From Tolypeutes matacus (Eukaryota; Chordata; Mammalia; Cingulata; Chlamyphoridae): DNA of 64,000 nucleotides. The first letter of the stretch is position 1. Each line of letters starts with the position of its first letter. This document shows, piece after piece, positions 21,866 to 33,470 of the stretch. The stretch is taken from the NCBI GenBank assembly GCA_026826555.1, contig JAKSZT010054003.1, forward strand, positions 1,582,083 through 1,646,082, written 5' to 3'. The position numbers and the translations under genes are program-made. The notes beneath the pieces were generated by a model. It searched no databases and was not told the origin of the DNA. It saw only the letters and a program-made list of their open reading frames with translations.

Positions 21866-23429
21866 CATTTTATCTTGCTGGGTTTATTAAGTTGATTACC
21901 TTCTCTCTCTCCTTTAGAATTTTATTTAGCTGGTGGTTCTGTGTGTGTGTTAAGTTTTCTCTATGACACTTTTTCTTCTTATTTTATTTCCTTGCTTCTT
22001 TCTGTGTTACCTTGAAGGCAAAAGATTAGTGCCAGAGGAATCGAAAGATGTGAGAAAGGAAGAAGGATAATAGTAGTATTGATAAAAGTTAGAAGAGGGG
22101 CCAAATAGGACTTAGTGAAATGAATATTTAACTTGTGTAGGCAGTGTATAGTAATAGGAAAAAAAGTGGACTACCTACAATCGACTGGGAAACCAAATAG
22201 AGGAATATATATATAATGATTTAGAAAGCTAGAATGATGAGGAGGGAGAGAAAGAGTAAAGGAAGGGCTAAAAGGAAGAAGTTAATATTAATTTAAAAAG
22301 AAGAAAACAAAATAGAATAGAAATTGACACCCTTAAATTGTGGACTAATGTAAAAGCATGGCGTCTAAGAGGCACAACAGAAAGCAGAAGGCAGAGAGAT
22401 GAAGGAAGGATAAGAGATAGCTTGGGATGCAATATCAATATAGACAGAGAATTGGAAATCACTGAAGAAGGAGCACAGCAAAGAAGAGGTAAGCTATCAG
22501 CACCTAATTTTTAAAAAATGAAGGAAAACAGAAAGGGGGGAGGAAAGAGGAAAGAAAAGCAAGAGACAACAAATAAACAGAGAAAAAACAAACAACCACA
22601 CCAGCAAGCAGTCAAACAAAGCTAAGGAGGAAATGTTCCTTCTAGGGTCTTTGCAGGTCCTCTCAGCCTGCTTGTGTTTATCAATTTCCCTTCAGGGTTC
22701 AATCTGCAGGTTTTGAGGCAGATTTTCATAATTAAACTAAATTAAAAAGAGGAATTCATTTTTTAAAGTGACTGCCTTCTTTTTTTTTGGGGGGGGGGCA
22801 TATAAGGGACCCAAAAGAAGTCCTCTGCTAGATCACCCCCTTCACTGAGGAGACCCTAAATAGGCTTGTGGAAACTAATCAAGCCCTTCCCACTTCCTGG
22901 CCTCCCCAGGAGAGCTGAAGCTCTGATGCTTGTTAGTGCAGAGCGATAAAATTGGCTGTCTCTACCCCCTCTGCGGCCAATCCTGTGTCAGCAGGCTGCT
23001 GGGTAAATCAGATTTCTTCAGCAGATTTCCCTTTCCCCTCCGCCTGGTGCTGTTTCAAGCCGACTTACCTGATCCTGAAAGCTATGAGGGGGTCCAGGCA
23101 GCCAAATCCACAGAAGTTAAACCCCTCTCCACCTTCTGTCAAGCCCTCCCTCCCTCAGAGAATGCTCCCTCACACTGGGAGCAGGAGTCACGGGTGCAGG
23201 ATTCATGGCTCAAACCAGCCATTTTCCCTGCTGGTGGGGCTCAGCCATCTGTGTTAACCACCACAGGCAGGCTTAATCCCTGCTGTCAACCTGCCTGATG
23301 CTAGATGACCCAAGCTTCTCACTCCATGCACCAAAGCACAGACCCTCAGGCAGGACCCTGTCCACAATCAGCCGTCCCCAGAGAGCTAGTAAGTGAGTAC
23401 CCTCCTAAACTGATGCCATCTTGCCTCTC
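21866..23429 (-). promoter_or_regulatory. L1-B 5' UTR / presumptive internal promoter
   Basis: 1,564 nt from the AAGATGGC-type start at 23,429 to the ORF1 ATG. On the sense strand it has a G+C-richer first 650 nt followed by a pyrimidine-rich stretch (22,000-22,600) and a long T/CT tract. The region 22,000-22,500 matches 62,560-62,960 in the truncated sister element, so it is a family trait. No Pol II activity can be shown from sequence. Confidence 0.75.
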
Positions 23430-24652
23430 TTGGCTTCATCTTTAAAGAAGCTTTGGATCACAGAGGAGTTACAACTGGGGTGGGAGAGGATCATTGGCAG
23501 GGGGTGTCAGGGATGGGGGGTGCATGGGAGGAAGTTAACCTGAACATACATAAAAGGTATATAAAATTGTTCACATGCTCATGGGGTATGGTCACAGTGG
23601 GTGGAGGATCACTCAGTAAATGGGAGAATACTGAATTCCCATCCTGGAGAGCTCTGACATATTCTCCAAGGGAGCAGCAACAGTCTCACAAGTGCAGGGG
23701 CAGTGCCTCACAAAGGAGGATGATCCACTGATGGGCTCTTGTTATTGATGACTAGCCTTATAAGTCTTTGCTCTTGAAATTGAAAGTTAGCCTACTGTTA
23801 TGGGGTGCCTAAGAGTTGCCACCTGAGAGCCTCCTTGTTGCTCAAATGTGGCCTCTCTCTAAGCCAAACTCAGCATATGAATGCATTACCTTCCTCCCAA
23901 TTTGGGACATGACTCCTGGGGATGACCTGCCCTGGCAACAAGGGATTACTACCAAGTGCCAACTGGCAATACAACTGGAAAAAGACCTCTAATAAAAGGG
24001 GGAAAAGGTAAAGACAAATGAGTTCATATGACTAAGAGACTTCAAAGTGAGTCAGGAGGTCATCCCAGAAGTAACGGTTATGCACATATGAGTAGGATCT
24101 CATAGGCTTCCAATGCAGATATCACCCCAAATAGAGGGGATCCTGAAGGCTCTGGAGACACCCAGGTCCTGTATCAGGGTGGATAGCTCCAGAGTTTGTT
24201 GCCTTACCAGTGGGCCCTACTTTGGAATCTGTGCTCCTGAGAGTGACAGTTGGATTCAAATATGTCTTCCCTGCACACAGTCCATCTGTCCCTTCTATTC
24301 AAACCTATATGTGGTGTTGGAGTTTGTAGGTGTACTTCCAGAGACTGGAGTCTTTGGGCTGTCCATGTGCCAGTAGGGCCTGGAATCAGAGTGGAGCTGC
24401 AACTCCTCTCTACAGCTCAATGGACTTACTCAGAACACCTGGTGGGGAGATGATGATGGACAATGGCCATCCCAGGGAATGGAGTCTGCAGCTGAAGCCT
24501 GGATAATCCCATCCATCTTATCCATGGGATATAAGCCCCCTCTCACTTGGAGGTGGAATGGACATCACCATCCCAGACTCCTCAGAATTGGGGGAGAGCT
24601 ATGGGCTAGAGTGGACTTACTGGTATTCTGTTATAGACATATTGTGAGTCGA
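23430..24652 (+). mobile_element. L1-C 3' UTR, right part (continues 7,571-8,185)
   Basis: It begins with the second copy of TTGGCTTCATCTTT and continues the L1 3' UTR in the same order as the inverse of 9,980-8,770 (CCACCTGAGAGCCTCCTTGTTGCTC, GACATGACTCC.GGGATGA, GGTAAAGACAAATGAGTTCA). It ends at ATATTGTGAGTC (about 24,652), short of the family 3' end, so the last 550 nt or so of the UTR are missing. Confidence 0.88.
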
Positions 24653-24665
24653 GGGCTTCTAGATT

Positions 24666-24925
24666 AAAAAAAAAAAATAGACTTTATATTTTAGAATAGG
24701 TTTAGATTCACATAAAAATTGAGCATCTAGTACAATTACTTCCCTCATTTTCTGCTGCCACTCAACCACTTCCTCACCAGCTCAGTTTCCCTTGTTAACA
24801 TCCTACATTGAGGTACATTTGTACAATTAATAAGCCCAACATTATACATTCTTATTAAGGTTCACCCTTTGTGCTGTACCCTCTATGGGTTTTGAAAAAT
24901 GCACAGTGTCATGTACCCACCATGA
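24666..24925 (-). mobile_element. L1M-type 3' end fragment
   Basis: After an A13 run, the sequence (AGGTTTAGATTCACATAAAAATTGAGCA..., AACATCC..., GTACATTTGTACAATT, GTTCACCCTTTGTGCTGTACCCTCTATGGGTTT, ACCCACCATGATT) is the inverse of the 3' end of old mammalian L1M/L1ME elements. Confidence 0.55.
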
Positions 24926-24929
24926 TTGT

Positions 24930-25395
24930 ATGTCATGGGTGGAATTGTGTCCCCAGAAATGAAATGGTGAAGTCATATCCTCAGAACCACTCAATGTGAC
25001 TTTATTTGAAAAAACAGTATTTGCAGATGTAATCAAGATGAGGTCATAGTAATTAGTGTAACTCTAATCTAAAACAAGTGAGTGCCCTTACAAAAACAGT
25101 CAGGTGCAAACTAAAAGAGAAGGCTGAGAGAATATGGTCACACACAGAAAAGGTGGTCATTTGAAGATTGAGGTAGAGTTTGCAGTTATGCTGACAAAAA
25201 CCCAAGCCACCTGGAACCCAAAGAAGCTGGAAGTCAAAAAAGGATTCCTCCTCTAGAGTCTTCAGAGAGAGTAAGGCACTGCTGACCCCTTAATTTTGGA
25301 CTTCTCATCCCTAGAACTCTGAAAGAACAAGTTTCTATAGTTTTATGCTACCCAGCTGGTGGCAATTATGGTAACCCTAGGAACTAACACAGATT
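24930..25395 (+). mobile_element. MaLR/MLT1-like solitary LTR
   Basis: Typical sequence order: GAATTGTGTCCCC, CATATCCTCAGAACC..., TGTGACTTTATTTG, GTATTTGCAGATGTAATCAAGATGAGGTCAT, AGTGCCCTTACAAAA, TTTTGGACTTCTCATCCCTAGAACTCTG, and CTGGTGGCAATTATGGTAACCCTAGGAACTAA at the end. No internal region adjacent. Confidence 0.65.
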
Positions 25396-26374
25396 TTATT
25401 CCTGGGAAATGGGTGGTGCTGTGACAAAATCATAGTGAGATCTCATGTAGACATTCCAGTTAAAATCCATCTTCAACTCACAGAAACAGGTAGCATTAAC
25501 CCAGATGTTCCCCACTCCTGTCAAGCCATCCCCATTGAGTCTTTCTGCTGAGGCTACAGACATCAAAAAGCACAAAAGGCCATCCTCACCCCACCTAGTC
25601 TGAATTCCTAAGCCTATGAATCATGAACAAAGGAATATATTTGATTTCTGCCACTATTTTGGATAATACATTTTCTGCATAATAATAGCAACAAAATATA
25701 TACATTTGCTGACAAATGAAATGGTAGCAAAGAAGGTTTGTGGAAATTTAAGTCTTCTTCCTTCCCTGTTCTCCCTCTGGAAGTAACAACTGTTTTTTCA
25801 TAGCCTTTCAGAAGTATTAATTGCACATTCATATAGCATTCATGCTGCATCACCATTTTTCTAAGGCTTTTATCTATATTCACTCATTTATGTGGCTATC
25901 CAGAGGTGGCTGCAGGGAGGAAAGTTCTCCTCTTCATTTGAAATACTCTCCAAAAATGGTAAGTCTGAAGTGCTGCTCATAATTGCCTCTAGAATGCTGC
26001 TCCTCCAATGGGATGGTTACATTCTTTGTAACATACTTCCTAATGCTTTTTTCATTTCTCTTCCAAGTTGACATTCAGAGGTGTGAATCAGTTCTCTACT
26101 TTTCTTGTTATTCTCTTCTATATTTTTCTGATTTTTTCTATCAAGCTGGGGGCCATGAAAATTTCTCCATTTAGGACAATGGAAAATTTTGTTCCCTCCC
26201 TCACCTGCCCAACCACTCTCCTCATTTGGGTAAGCACTGGAGAAAAGATGCCATCATTTATATCAAGCAGTACTTATATCTCATCAATTACTTATTTGAA
26301 TTATTAGTTGAAGAAATTTGGGGTGAATCAGCAAGAATGGAGCTTTGTTCTGTTGCATTCCATAACAGGAAAGG
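25396..26374. other. No recognisable feature
   Basis: Ordinary composition with short frames only (for example an 89-codon minus-strand frame at 25,614-25,883 with no family resemblance). Confidence 0.45.
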
Positions 26375-26730
26375 TACTGTATTAGTTTTCTAGGACTACC
26401 ATAAAAGTACCAAAATCTTGGCCTCTTAAAACAACAGAAATTTATTCTCTCACACAGCTGGAGGCTACATGTCTGAAATGAAGGTGTCAAAGGGCCATGC
26501 TCTTGGCAAAGGCTTAAGGGGAGGAATCTTTCCTTGTTTTTTCCTAGATTCTGGTGGTTCCTGGCAACCTCTGGTTTTCCACCACTTAGACGTGCATAAC
26601 TCCAGTTTCAGCCTCCATCTTCACAGAGCCTTCTCCCTGGTATATCTGTGTCTTTGTCCCTTTTATTCTTTTTATAAAAACACCAATCATATTGGATTAG
26701 AGAGCCTGTGTAGGGGAATAAATGTCCATC
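26375..26730 (-). mobile_element. MaLR/MLT1-like solitary LTR
   Basis: Starts TGTATTAGTTTTCTAGGAC, then CTTAAAACAACAGAAATTTATTCTCTCACA, TGGAGGCTA..., CTGGTGGTTCCTGGCAA and ATATCTGTGTCTTTGTCCC, the inverse order of the LTR at 24,930. It is the same class in the opposite orientation. Confidence 0.65.
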
Positions 26731-27217
26731 TTTCTCTGAAGGAACTGCTCTTGGGAATATTTCTTGTTTTAGGACAGGTCTAATTTTATTTTATTTTCCC
26801 AATTCAGTTACCACAAACTTTACTGTGAAAATTCTTATTTTTCCTGGAATTTTTCTCCTCCTTTTCTTTTTTTCATCTTCAAGTTTAAGTCAAGAGGATT
26901 AGAACTTTGATCAATAGTTATTGTATTACTTTTACTGTGGAATTTTTCCAGTTAATTCTAGAGCCTTTTGATAATTACCCATTAATAAATATTTAAATCC
27001 CTCTTTCAAGCACCCTATAACCTGATTTTCAGGAGTAACCCCAATAAAATATAATTTCAAAACATCTTCTCCAACCCCCACCCACACACTAGGAGGAACA
27101 ATTTTCCATTTTAGGTGTTGACATCATTGGAAATCTTACTCAGCTCTGATTCTTCATCCAGAGCTCTTTCAAAAAGCTAAGCTATGGTATTTCCATGTCT
27201 TTACAATTTATCACACT
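26731..27217. other. No recognisable feature
   Basis: A+T-rich, no frame or repeat recognised. Confidence 0.4.
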
Positions 27218-29918
27218 GAGACACTTAAGTTTTTTTTATTTGTTTTAAATTATTTTAAGAAAATTTAGATTATATAAATGTCTCACAAAGAATACAGGGG
27301 ATTCCCATATAGCCTGCTCCCTACCCTTCCCACACTTTCCCATATTAACAACATCTTTCATTAGTGTGGTACATTTATTACAAATGATGAACACATATTG
27401 GAGCATAGCCATTAAGTGTGGTTTATAGTTTATATTATAAAGATTCATATGGCCAGTATCTGACATTGCAACATCATTGAGCACAATTCCAATGTCCTGA
27501 AAATGCCCCCATATCTTACCTAGTTTTCCTTCTTCCTCACCTCAGAACCTCTGTTGGCCACTGTCTCCACATTAAAGAGAAAATTTCTTCCACTACTAGA
27601 ATCACATTGTCCATAGTAGAATAACAGTAAGTCTACTCTAGTCCATTGTTCATTTCCCAATCCTGATGATTCTGGGATGGTGAAGCCCACTCTGTCTCTA
27701 ATTGAGAGGGGGCTAGATCCCATAGGGCAGAGGGATGGGACTATCTTGCTTGTAGTTGTAGGCACTCTCTATTCCTGGGGATGGCCATTGTTCATCATCT
27801 TCTCCTTGCTAGGTGTCCTTGGTGAGTACAACAAACTGAATAGTAGGTGTTGCAACTCTGTTGAGATTCAGGGCCCAATTGGCACATGGAAAGCCCAAAA
27901 GTATGTCTCTTGGTCATAAACCTATCAACTCTAGTACTAACTATAGATTCAAACAGAATTGGCAGGAGAGCCATATGTAAGGAAACCAAAACTGAGGCCA
28001 ACTCTGTCATACTGGGGAGCATAAATTCCAAAGTAGGGCCCAGTGGCAGGGTGCCAAACTCCTGAGCTATCAGCCCTGACTATAGTGTCTGGATGTCTCC
28101 AGAGCCCTCAGTAGCCTTGCTTTTTGAAACAATATTTACTGTGGCAGTCAATGAGATTCTGCTGAGATGTATATAAGTGTAACCTCTGTAATGACCTCCT
28201 GACTCACTTTGAAGTCTCAACCATATAAGCTCATTTGTCTTTACCCTTTACCCTTTTTGGTCAAGGTCTTTTTCCAGTTGAATTGCTAGTTGGTGCTTGG
28301 TAGTAATCCCTCGGTGCCAGAGAGCCTCATCCCTTGAGTCATGACCCATACAGGGGGAAGGTAATGCATTTATATGCTGAGATTTGCTTAGGAAGAGGCC
28401 ACATGTGAGCAACAAGGAGGCTCTCAGGAGGTATCTCTGAGGCAGCCTATAACACTAAGCAAATTTTCAATTTCAAAATAAAAGTTCATAAATACAATCA
28501 ATATAAAGGGCCTATAAAAGGTTCATCCTCCTTCACTATTCACTGGCCCTGTACTTGGGGGATTCTTGCTATGCCATTAGACAATGTGGCAGGACTCCCC
28601 AAGATGGGACTTCAATATTCTTTCAGTTATTGTGTGGCTATCCACCCACTGTGACAATGCCCCAGAAAAACCTGAACTCATCCATATGCCATACACGTAT
28701 GCCCCAAGTGAATCTTCTCCCATGCATCCCCTCATCACTGAAACCCTGCACCAATGATCCTCCCCTGCTGGAGTAGTAACCCTTCTATGATCCAATAATT
28801 CTTCAAAAATGAAGTCAACAGAATAACCAAATAAAATTAATAAGAAAATAATAATGATAGTTTTAAAAATAACAAAGTACAAAAATTTTTTAAAATTGGA
28901 AATAAAAGAATTTAAATTTTTAAAAAAAAAATTTGCATTGTCTTTCATCACTCTAAGATCTTTTGTCTTGTATATACAGTGACATGTTCTTTATTACCCC
29001 AGTGCCTTATTTTTTTCATTTTACCTTCAACGAAGCTTCAGGTTATAGAAATATCACGTAGAGAATATAGTGGATTCCCATTTACCCAACACCACCCCCT
29101 TTTCCTGTTTTCCCTATTAATAACATTTTATATATAGATAGTAAATTTGTTATAATTGATGTGCAAATAGTGAAGCATTGCTACTAACCATGGTCAATGA
29201 TTTACATGACCTGTATACATCATTGCAAGATCATGTAGAACAACCCCAATGCCCCCAAAATGCCCCATGTTCCATCTATTCTATTCCTCCTTCCACCTCC
29301 CCTAAGGATGCATGGGAACCATCAAGCTTCACTCCTTGAAGAACAAGATTCATAGTTACTTACAACATTGAAGACTTGACATAGTGGCCTGTCTTCCCCT
29401 ATTAGGCACTACATTTTCTCTCAAGAGACTCCCATTCCTCTATTTAAGAACATAGCAGGACTCCCCAGGATGGGAGTCCAATATCTTCCCATTCATTGTG
29501 TGGGTCTCTACCCACTGATACAACACACTATGACAGGATGAACACTCAAGACTCCCTAGAAGCCTGCCCCAGGTGCACCCTGTCCCACATGCCTGCACAT
29601 TGAACACCCTACACCAGTAACCCTTCCCCCCTGCTGTATTTCCTGAAAGAATATTTCACACATTGTAGTTTCAACCACCTTACCAGAAAATCCCGAGCTT
29701 ATGTGCTTCCTCCCCTGACTCTTCCCTAGTTCCATGGACAGAGCAACCCACCCTGATACCCTACCCCCCTCACAAACCAGCACCACCCATCCCAGAAGCA
29801 TCACTGCACCATTGTTATGCCCATGCACTGCACAACTACACCGTCCAACATATAGATTTTGCCCATATGGGCATTGGCTCACAACAACCCTCTACACCAT
29901 TTCTGAGAGACACTTAAG
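27218..29918 (-). mobile_element. L1-B-family insertion consisting only of 3' UTR, with target-site duplications
   Basis: GAGACACTTAAG occurs at 27,218-27,229 and 29,907-29,918 and brackets a 2,677-nt minus-strand unit (27,230-29,906) with a T-run (sense A-tail) at its low end. The content is colinear with the whole L1-B 3' UTR (8,221-10,853). The sense 5' end, TCAGAAATGGTGTAGAG, aligns with the last codons of L1-B ORF2. Either a 5'-truncated L1 happened to stop at the ORF2/3' UTR boundary, or the UTR moves as a non-autonomous unit. Confidence 0.88.
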
Positions 29919-30339
29919 ATAAAAAATATTACAAGATGATATGATTTCATAGGTTTTGAGGCACAAATTATCTGTTGAACAGTCAGGCAACTGGTTAATT
30001 CAGAACAATCTAGTACACTCAGGCAGTCACCAAAAGGATTTTTTCATACCTTTGTCTGATTCATTCAAAACTGAGAAAAGATTAAAATAAACTGGCTGTT
30101 TTTTGGCAAAGTAGCTGTGTTTCATTGATAGGGCATAACCTTGGAGTTTAGACTCCCAGGTGAGAATTCAGTTCTGAGTCTTATTAAGTTGTGAGATATC
30201 AGGCAAGACATTGCACCTTTAATTAACCTTCCTGAGCATTTACACTGCACACTTTACACACATTAACTCATTCACAGACAGACATAGGTCATAGTTGATT
30301 TACTATCCTACTTCTCAGGTGGAATAAATGAGGTACAGA
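29919..30339. other. No recognisable feature
   Basis: No gene or repeat recognised between the 3' UTR insertion and the L1M fragment. Confidence 0.4.
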
Positions 30340-31310
30340 AATGCATGTGCAACAATGACAAAAAATAGAAGTGAACTTCATCAAAAGCCAAACGTTTTGT
30401 GAATCAAAGGACATTATCAAGAAACTGAATAAAACCTACAGAAATAGTTGCAAATCATATTTCAAGTAAGGTTTAATAGCCAGTATGTATAAAGAACACC
30501 TACAACTCAACAAAAGAAAAACAACCCAATTAAAAATGGGCAAAGGACTTGAATAGACAATTCTCCAGAGGATATACCAATTACCAATAAGCACATGAAA
30601 AGATTTTCAAGGTCATTATTCATTACAGAAATGCAAATGAAGATGAGTTACACTAAGACAGTCAATATAATAAAGATAAAAGGAAAATAACAAGTGTTAC
30701 AATGTGAATAACTTAGAGCCCTCATACATTCCTGGTGGGAATGATAAATTTTATTGCCACTTGGAAACAGCATAGCAGTTCCTCAAAAACTTAAAAAAAA
30801 TTACCATATAACCTACAACCCCACTAATAGGTATATTAGAATCGAAAATAGAGACTCAAACATTTACTTGTACACTAATGTCCCTAGAAGCATTATTCAC
30901 AATAGCCAAACAGTTGCAACAACCCATGTGTCCTATACACATAATAGATTGTTATGCAGTCATAAAAAGTAATGAAGTTCTGATATAGGCTACTACATGA
31001 ATGAACCTTGAAAACATAATGATAAGTGAAATAAGATAGACTGAAAACGAAAAATATTGTATGATTCCACTTATATTTCTAAAATAAGCAAATTCAGAAA
31101 GACTTCTGAGCAGATTTGATGTTACTGGGTCAGGGTAATGGAGTGCTATATATGGAGTTTATGTATGGGTGATGAAAAAGTTTTACTAATGGATGGTAGT
31201 GATGGTAGCACAATATGGTAAATGTAATTAATCCCACTGAATTGTACACATAAAAATGGGTGAAACAGCAATTTTTATGTTATTTAAATGTTACCTCAAT
31301 AATTTTTAAA
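30340..31310 (+). mobile_element. L1M ORF2 3' end plus 3' UTR
   Basis: Decayed L1 tail: AAACACCTACAACTCAACAA, AAAATGGGCAAAGGACTTGAA, ACAGAAATGCAAATGAA, ATTCCTGGTGGGAATGAT, ATTATTCACAATAGCC and GTATGATTCCACTTATAT. It ends in TAATTTTTAAAAAT near 31,310. Old, heavily broken, no duplication seen. Confidence 0.8.
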
Positions 31311-31714
31311 AATCCTATATAACATATGAGAAAAACACAATGTCAGCAGAAATGATCTTGGATGATATCCAAAAGATACTGGCAATTTAGCTGGGCTTCA
31401 AAATGGGCAGGAAGAGAAATAGGATTCTATCATTGACTCTTAGTGTAGCACAGCACCACAGTACCATTTGCTGACTATTTTACATTAATATGAATTGTCT
31501 TTAACTACAAAACCAAGAAGTCTGTATCTTATTTCTTTCCTGCTCCTCTCCTTGGTCTCTTTCTTCCATGAAGAAAGATTCAGTAGCACCTCAGTCCATA
31601 CTTGTTAACCAAAAACCCCCATACATTCTAGCCCCTTCCTTGTCCAAGGCAAGTAAGTACCCTGAGTAATGTGTGAGCTGCACCACCAATTTACTGACAG
31701 TTTCTGTGTCCCTT

Positions 31715-31787
31715 AGCTCCCTTGGAGGACATGTTAGAGGAGCTTCTGAGTGACAGGGTAGATGAGGAGGCCATATCTAATGGCAAG
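31715..31787 (+). pseudogene. Candidate exon relic of an unidentified gene family
   Basis: CTCCCTTGGAGGACATG... to GGCAAG is preceded by a pyrimidine-rich tract and CCTTAG (acceptor-like) and followed by GTAAAG (donor-like). One frame reads APLEDMLEELLSDRVDEEAI and on to SNGK with no stop. The paralogous site at 32,589-32,640 has a stop (CCTAATGACTGA), so at least one copy is not coding. The splice-like edges may be chance. Product unknown. Confidence 0.3.
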
Positions 31788-33302
31788 GTAAAGTCAACTG
31801 TTTTTGACTAAGATAGATATGTTCCTTTCTTGGATTCATTCATTTTCAATCGAGTACAGATATGAAAACATGGCCATGTACATTACAGATGTTGGCTACC
31901 AGCTTTTAGGAGGACAAAGGTTGGAGAGGGGACTCAATAACAGACACCTGATACAAGAGGCAGCCTCAGCTTATAAACTGTAGAGTTGGGAGCATTTTCT
32001 TCAGAAACAATTTTTCCTCCTTCGATTAAGACTTTTGTAATTGCCACCAAATGGACAGGAAAAGCTCATGTAGGTATCCTCTACACTTATTCTTATGGTC
32101 TTTGACTTTACTGCTTTTTCCCACCTGGTTTTCTGAAATCACCAAGATCTGAGCAAACACTACACAGCAGGAACTCTCATAGTGTTTTCTTTTATGTAAT
32201 TGCAGGTCACCTCAAGAGCAAGCAAAAACAGTACATATTATGGAATCACTCAGTTTTGAGGGAAAAATTCCAGATGATTTCAAATCCAGGGCATTCTGTT
32301 GGCTTTAAGTCTGGGAAGCCATCCTGGTCCTTGCTTCCTGGTGGGAATGAGGATTTGGGATGTGGTTAAAGAAACAGATTTTCCAGGTAAAGAGCTATGA
32401 ACAAGTTCTACAGTCTTTGTTGCTCTGTTCCTTCTAACTGGTATGGGATTATTTGTTTGGGGTTTGGGGATATCCACATGTGGTATGATTATGAACATAT
32501 GCTTGAGTGTGTGCATTTCCCAGGTGATATTTCCAATCTACACAGCACAACTAGCAGGGTCAACTGCCAGGGTCAAGGTGCAAATGATGGTGGAGCTTCC
32601 TAATGACTGAAAGGATGAGGTGGCCCCATCTAATGCTGAGGTGAGGCTGCTATTCTTTATCTAAGATATAAATGTTCTCTTTTTTGTTTTTTCTCTTTCC
32701 ACTGACTTCAGAAATGGATATCCAATCATGTACATTATATTTTATATATACAATTTCCTAGGAGAGGAAAGAGTCAAGTGGGGTCATCTTTAAACTGACC
32801 TCTGATTCAAAAGGGCATCCACAAAAGGCAGCAGTAGATTATAAACTACATGGTAGGGGTCTTTTCCTCAGCAGCAATTTTTAATCTATTGATAAAGAAT
32901 TTTGTATTTGCAAAGCAAAATAGACTTGAGAGATGTATGTCCAAGGAAAGCATGTGCCTTCCACAGATGTCCCTACACTTGTTAAGGGCCTTTGATTCAA
33001 CCACTGTTTTCTAAATGCATGAAGAGAAAAAAGTACCTTAGTAAACACTACACATCATGCTCTTATCCTCGGAGTGTTTTCACTTCTGTAATTGTGCATG
33101 ACTCTAAGAGCAAGCAAAAACAGCACATATTGTGGAATCACTCACTTAAAATTTAAAAAAAAATTTTTTTTTATTATTTTGCCATAAACCAAATTTTATG
33201 AGCAATGTTTATAAAGATTATTATCTGTCCACAGTAGTTGACCAAGACAAATAATGCTACATAACTGATAATCATTCAACATTATTTGACCAAAGTACAT
33301 TC

Positions 33303-33470
33303 ATGTGTTTCTTTATAACAGTACATATTCTGGAATCACTTGTTGAGGAAAAATCCACACAAGAAAATCCTAACATTCTTGTTGGCCTTTCCTGGAGAGT
33401 CATTCTGGTTCCATCTCCTGGAAGAAATGAGGATTGGGGTATGATTAAAGAAAGTGATTTTCCAGGTAAA
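33303..33470 (+). pseudogene. Candidate exon relic, second unit
   Basis: An open frame (HILESLVEEKSTQENPN through RNEDWGMIKESDFPGK) runs to GATTTTCCAGGTAAAC, a donor-like edge. The paralogous segment at 32,240-32,393 has the same donor-like GATTTTCCAGGTAAAG but carries stops in this frame. No recognised domain. Confidence 0.28.

Larger units (their letters stand above)
8186..23429 (-). mobile_element. L1-B: full-length L1 with long 3' UTR, interrupted by L1-A
   Basis: Minus-strand LINE-1. The 5' end at 23,429 reads GAGAGGCAAGATGGCATCAG, the AAGATGGC start typical of full-length L1 promoters and a YY1-type site in the known family. In order on its sense strand: 5' UTR 23,429 to 21,866; ORF1 from 21,865, broken at 21,597/15,442 by L1-A; ORF2 about 14,687-10,854; 3' UTR 10,853-8,221; and an A/T-rich degenerate tail 8,220-8,186. 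A 14-bp target-site duplication flanks the whole unit. Without L1-A the element is about 9.1 kb, against the usual 6-7 kb. Both ORFs carry many stops and shifts, so it is dead and much older than L1-A. Confidence 0.92.

Noticed and set aside
29734..29922. Pro/Thr-rich frame and its overlapping 108-codon antisense frame (29,556-29,882)
   Set aside because: Both fall in the L1 3' UTR copy; the matching segments elsewhere carry stops and frameshifts.
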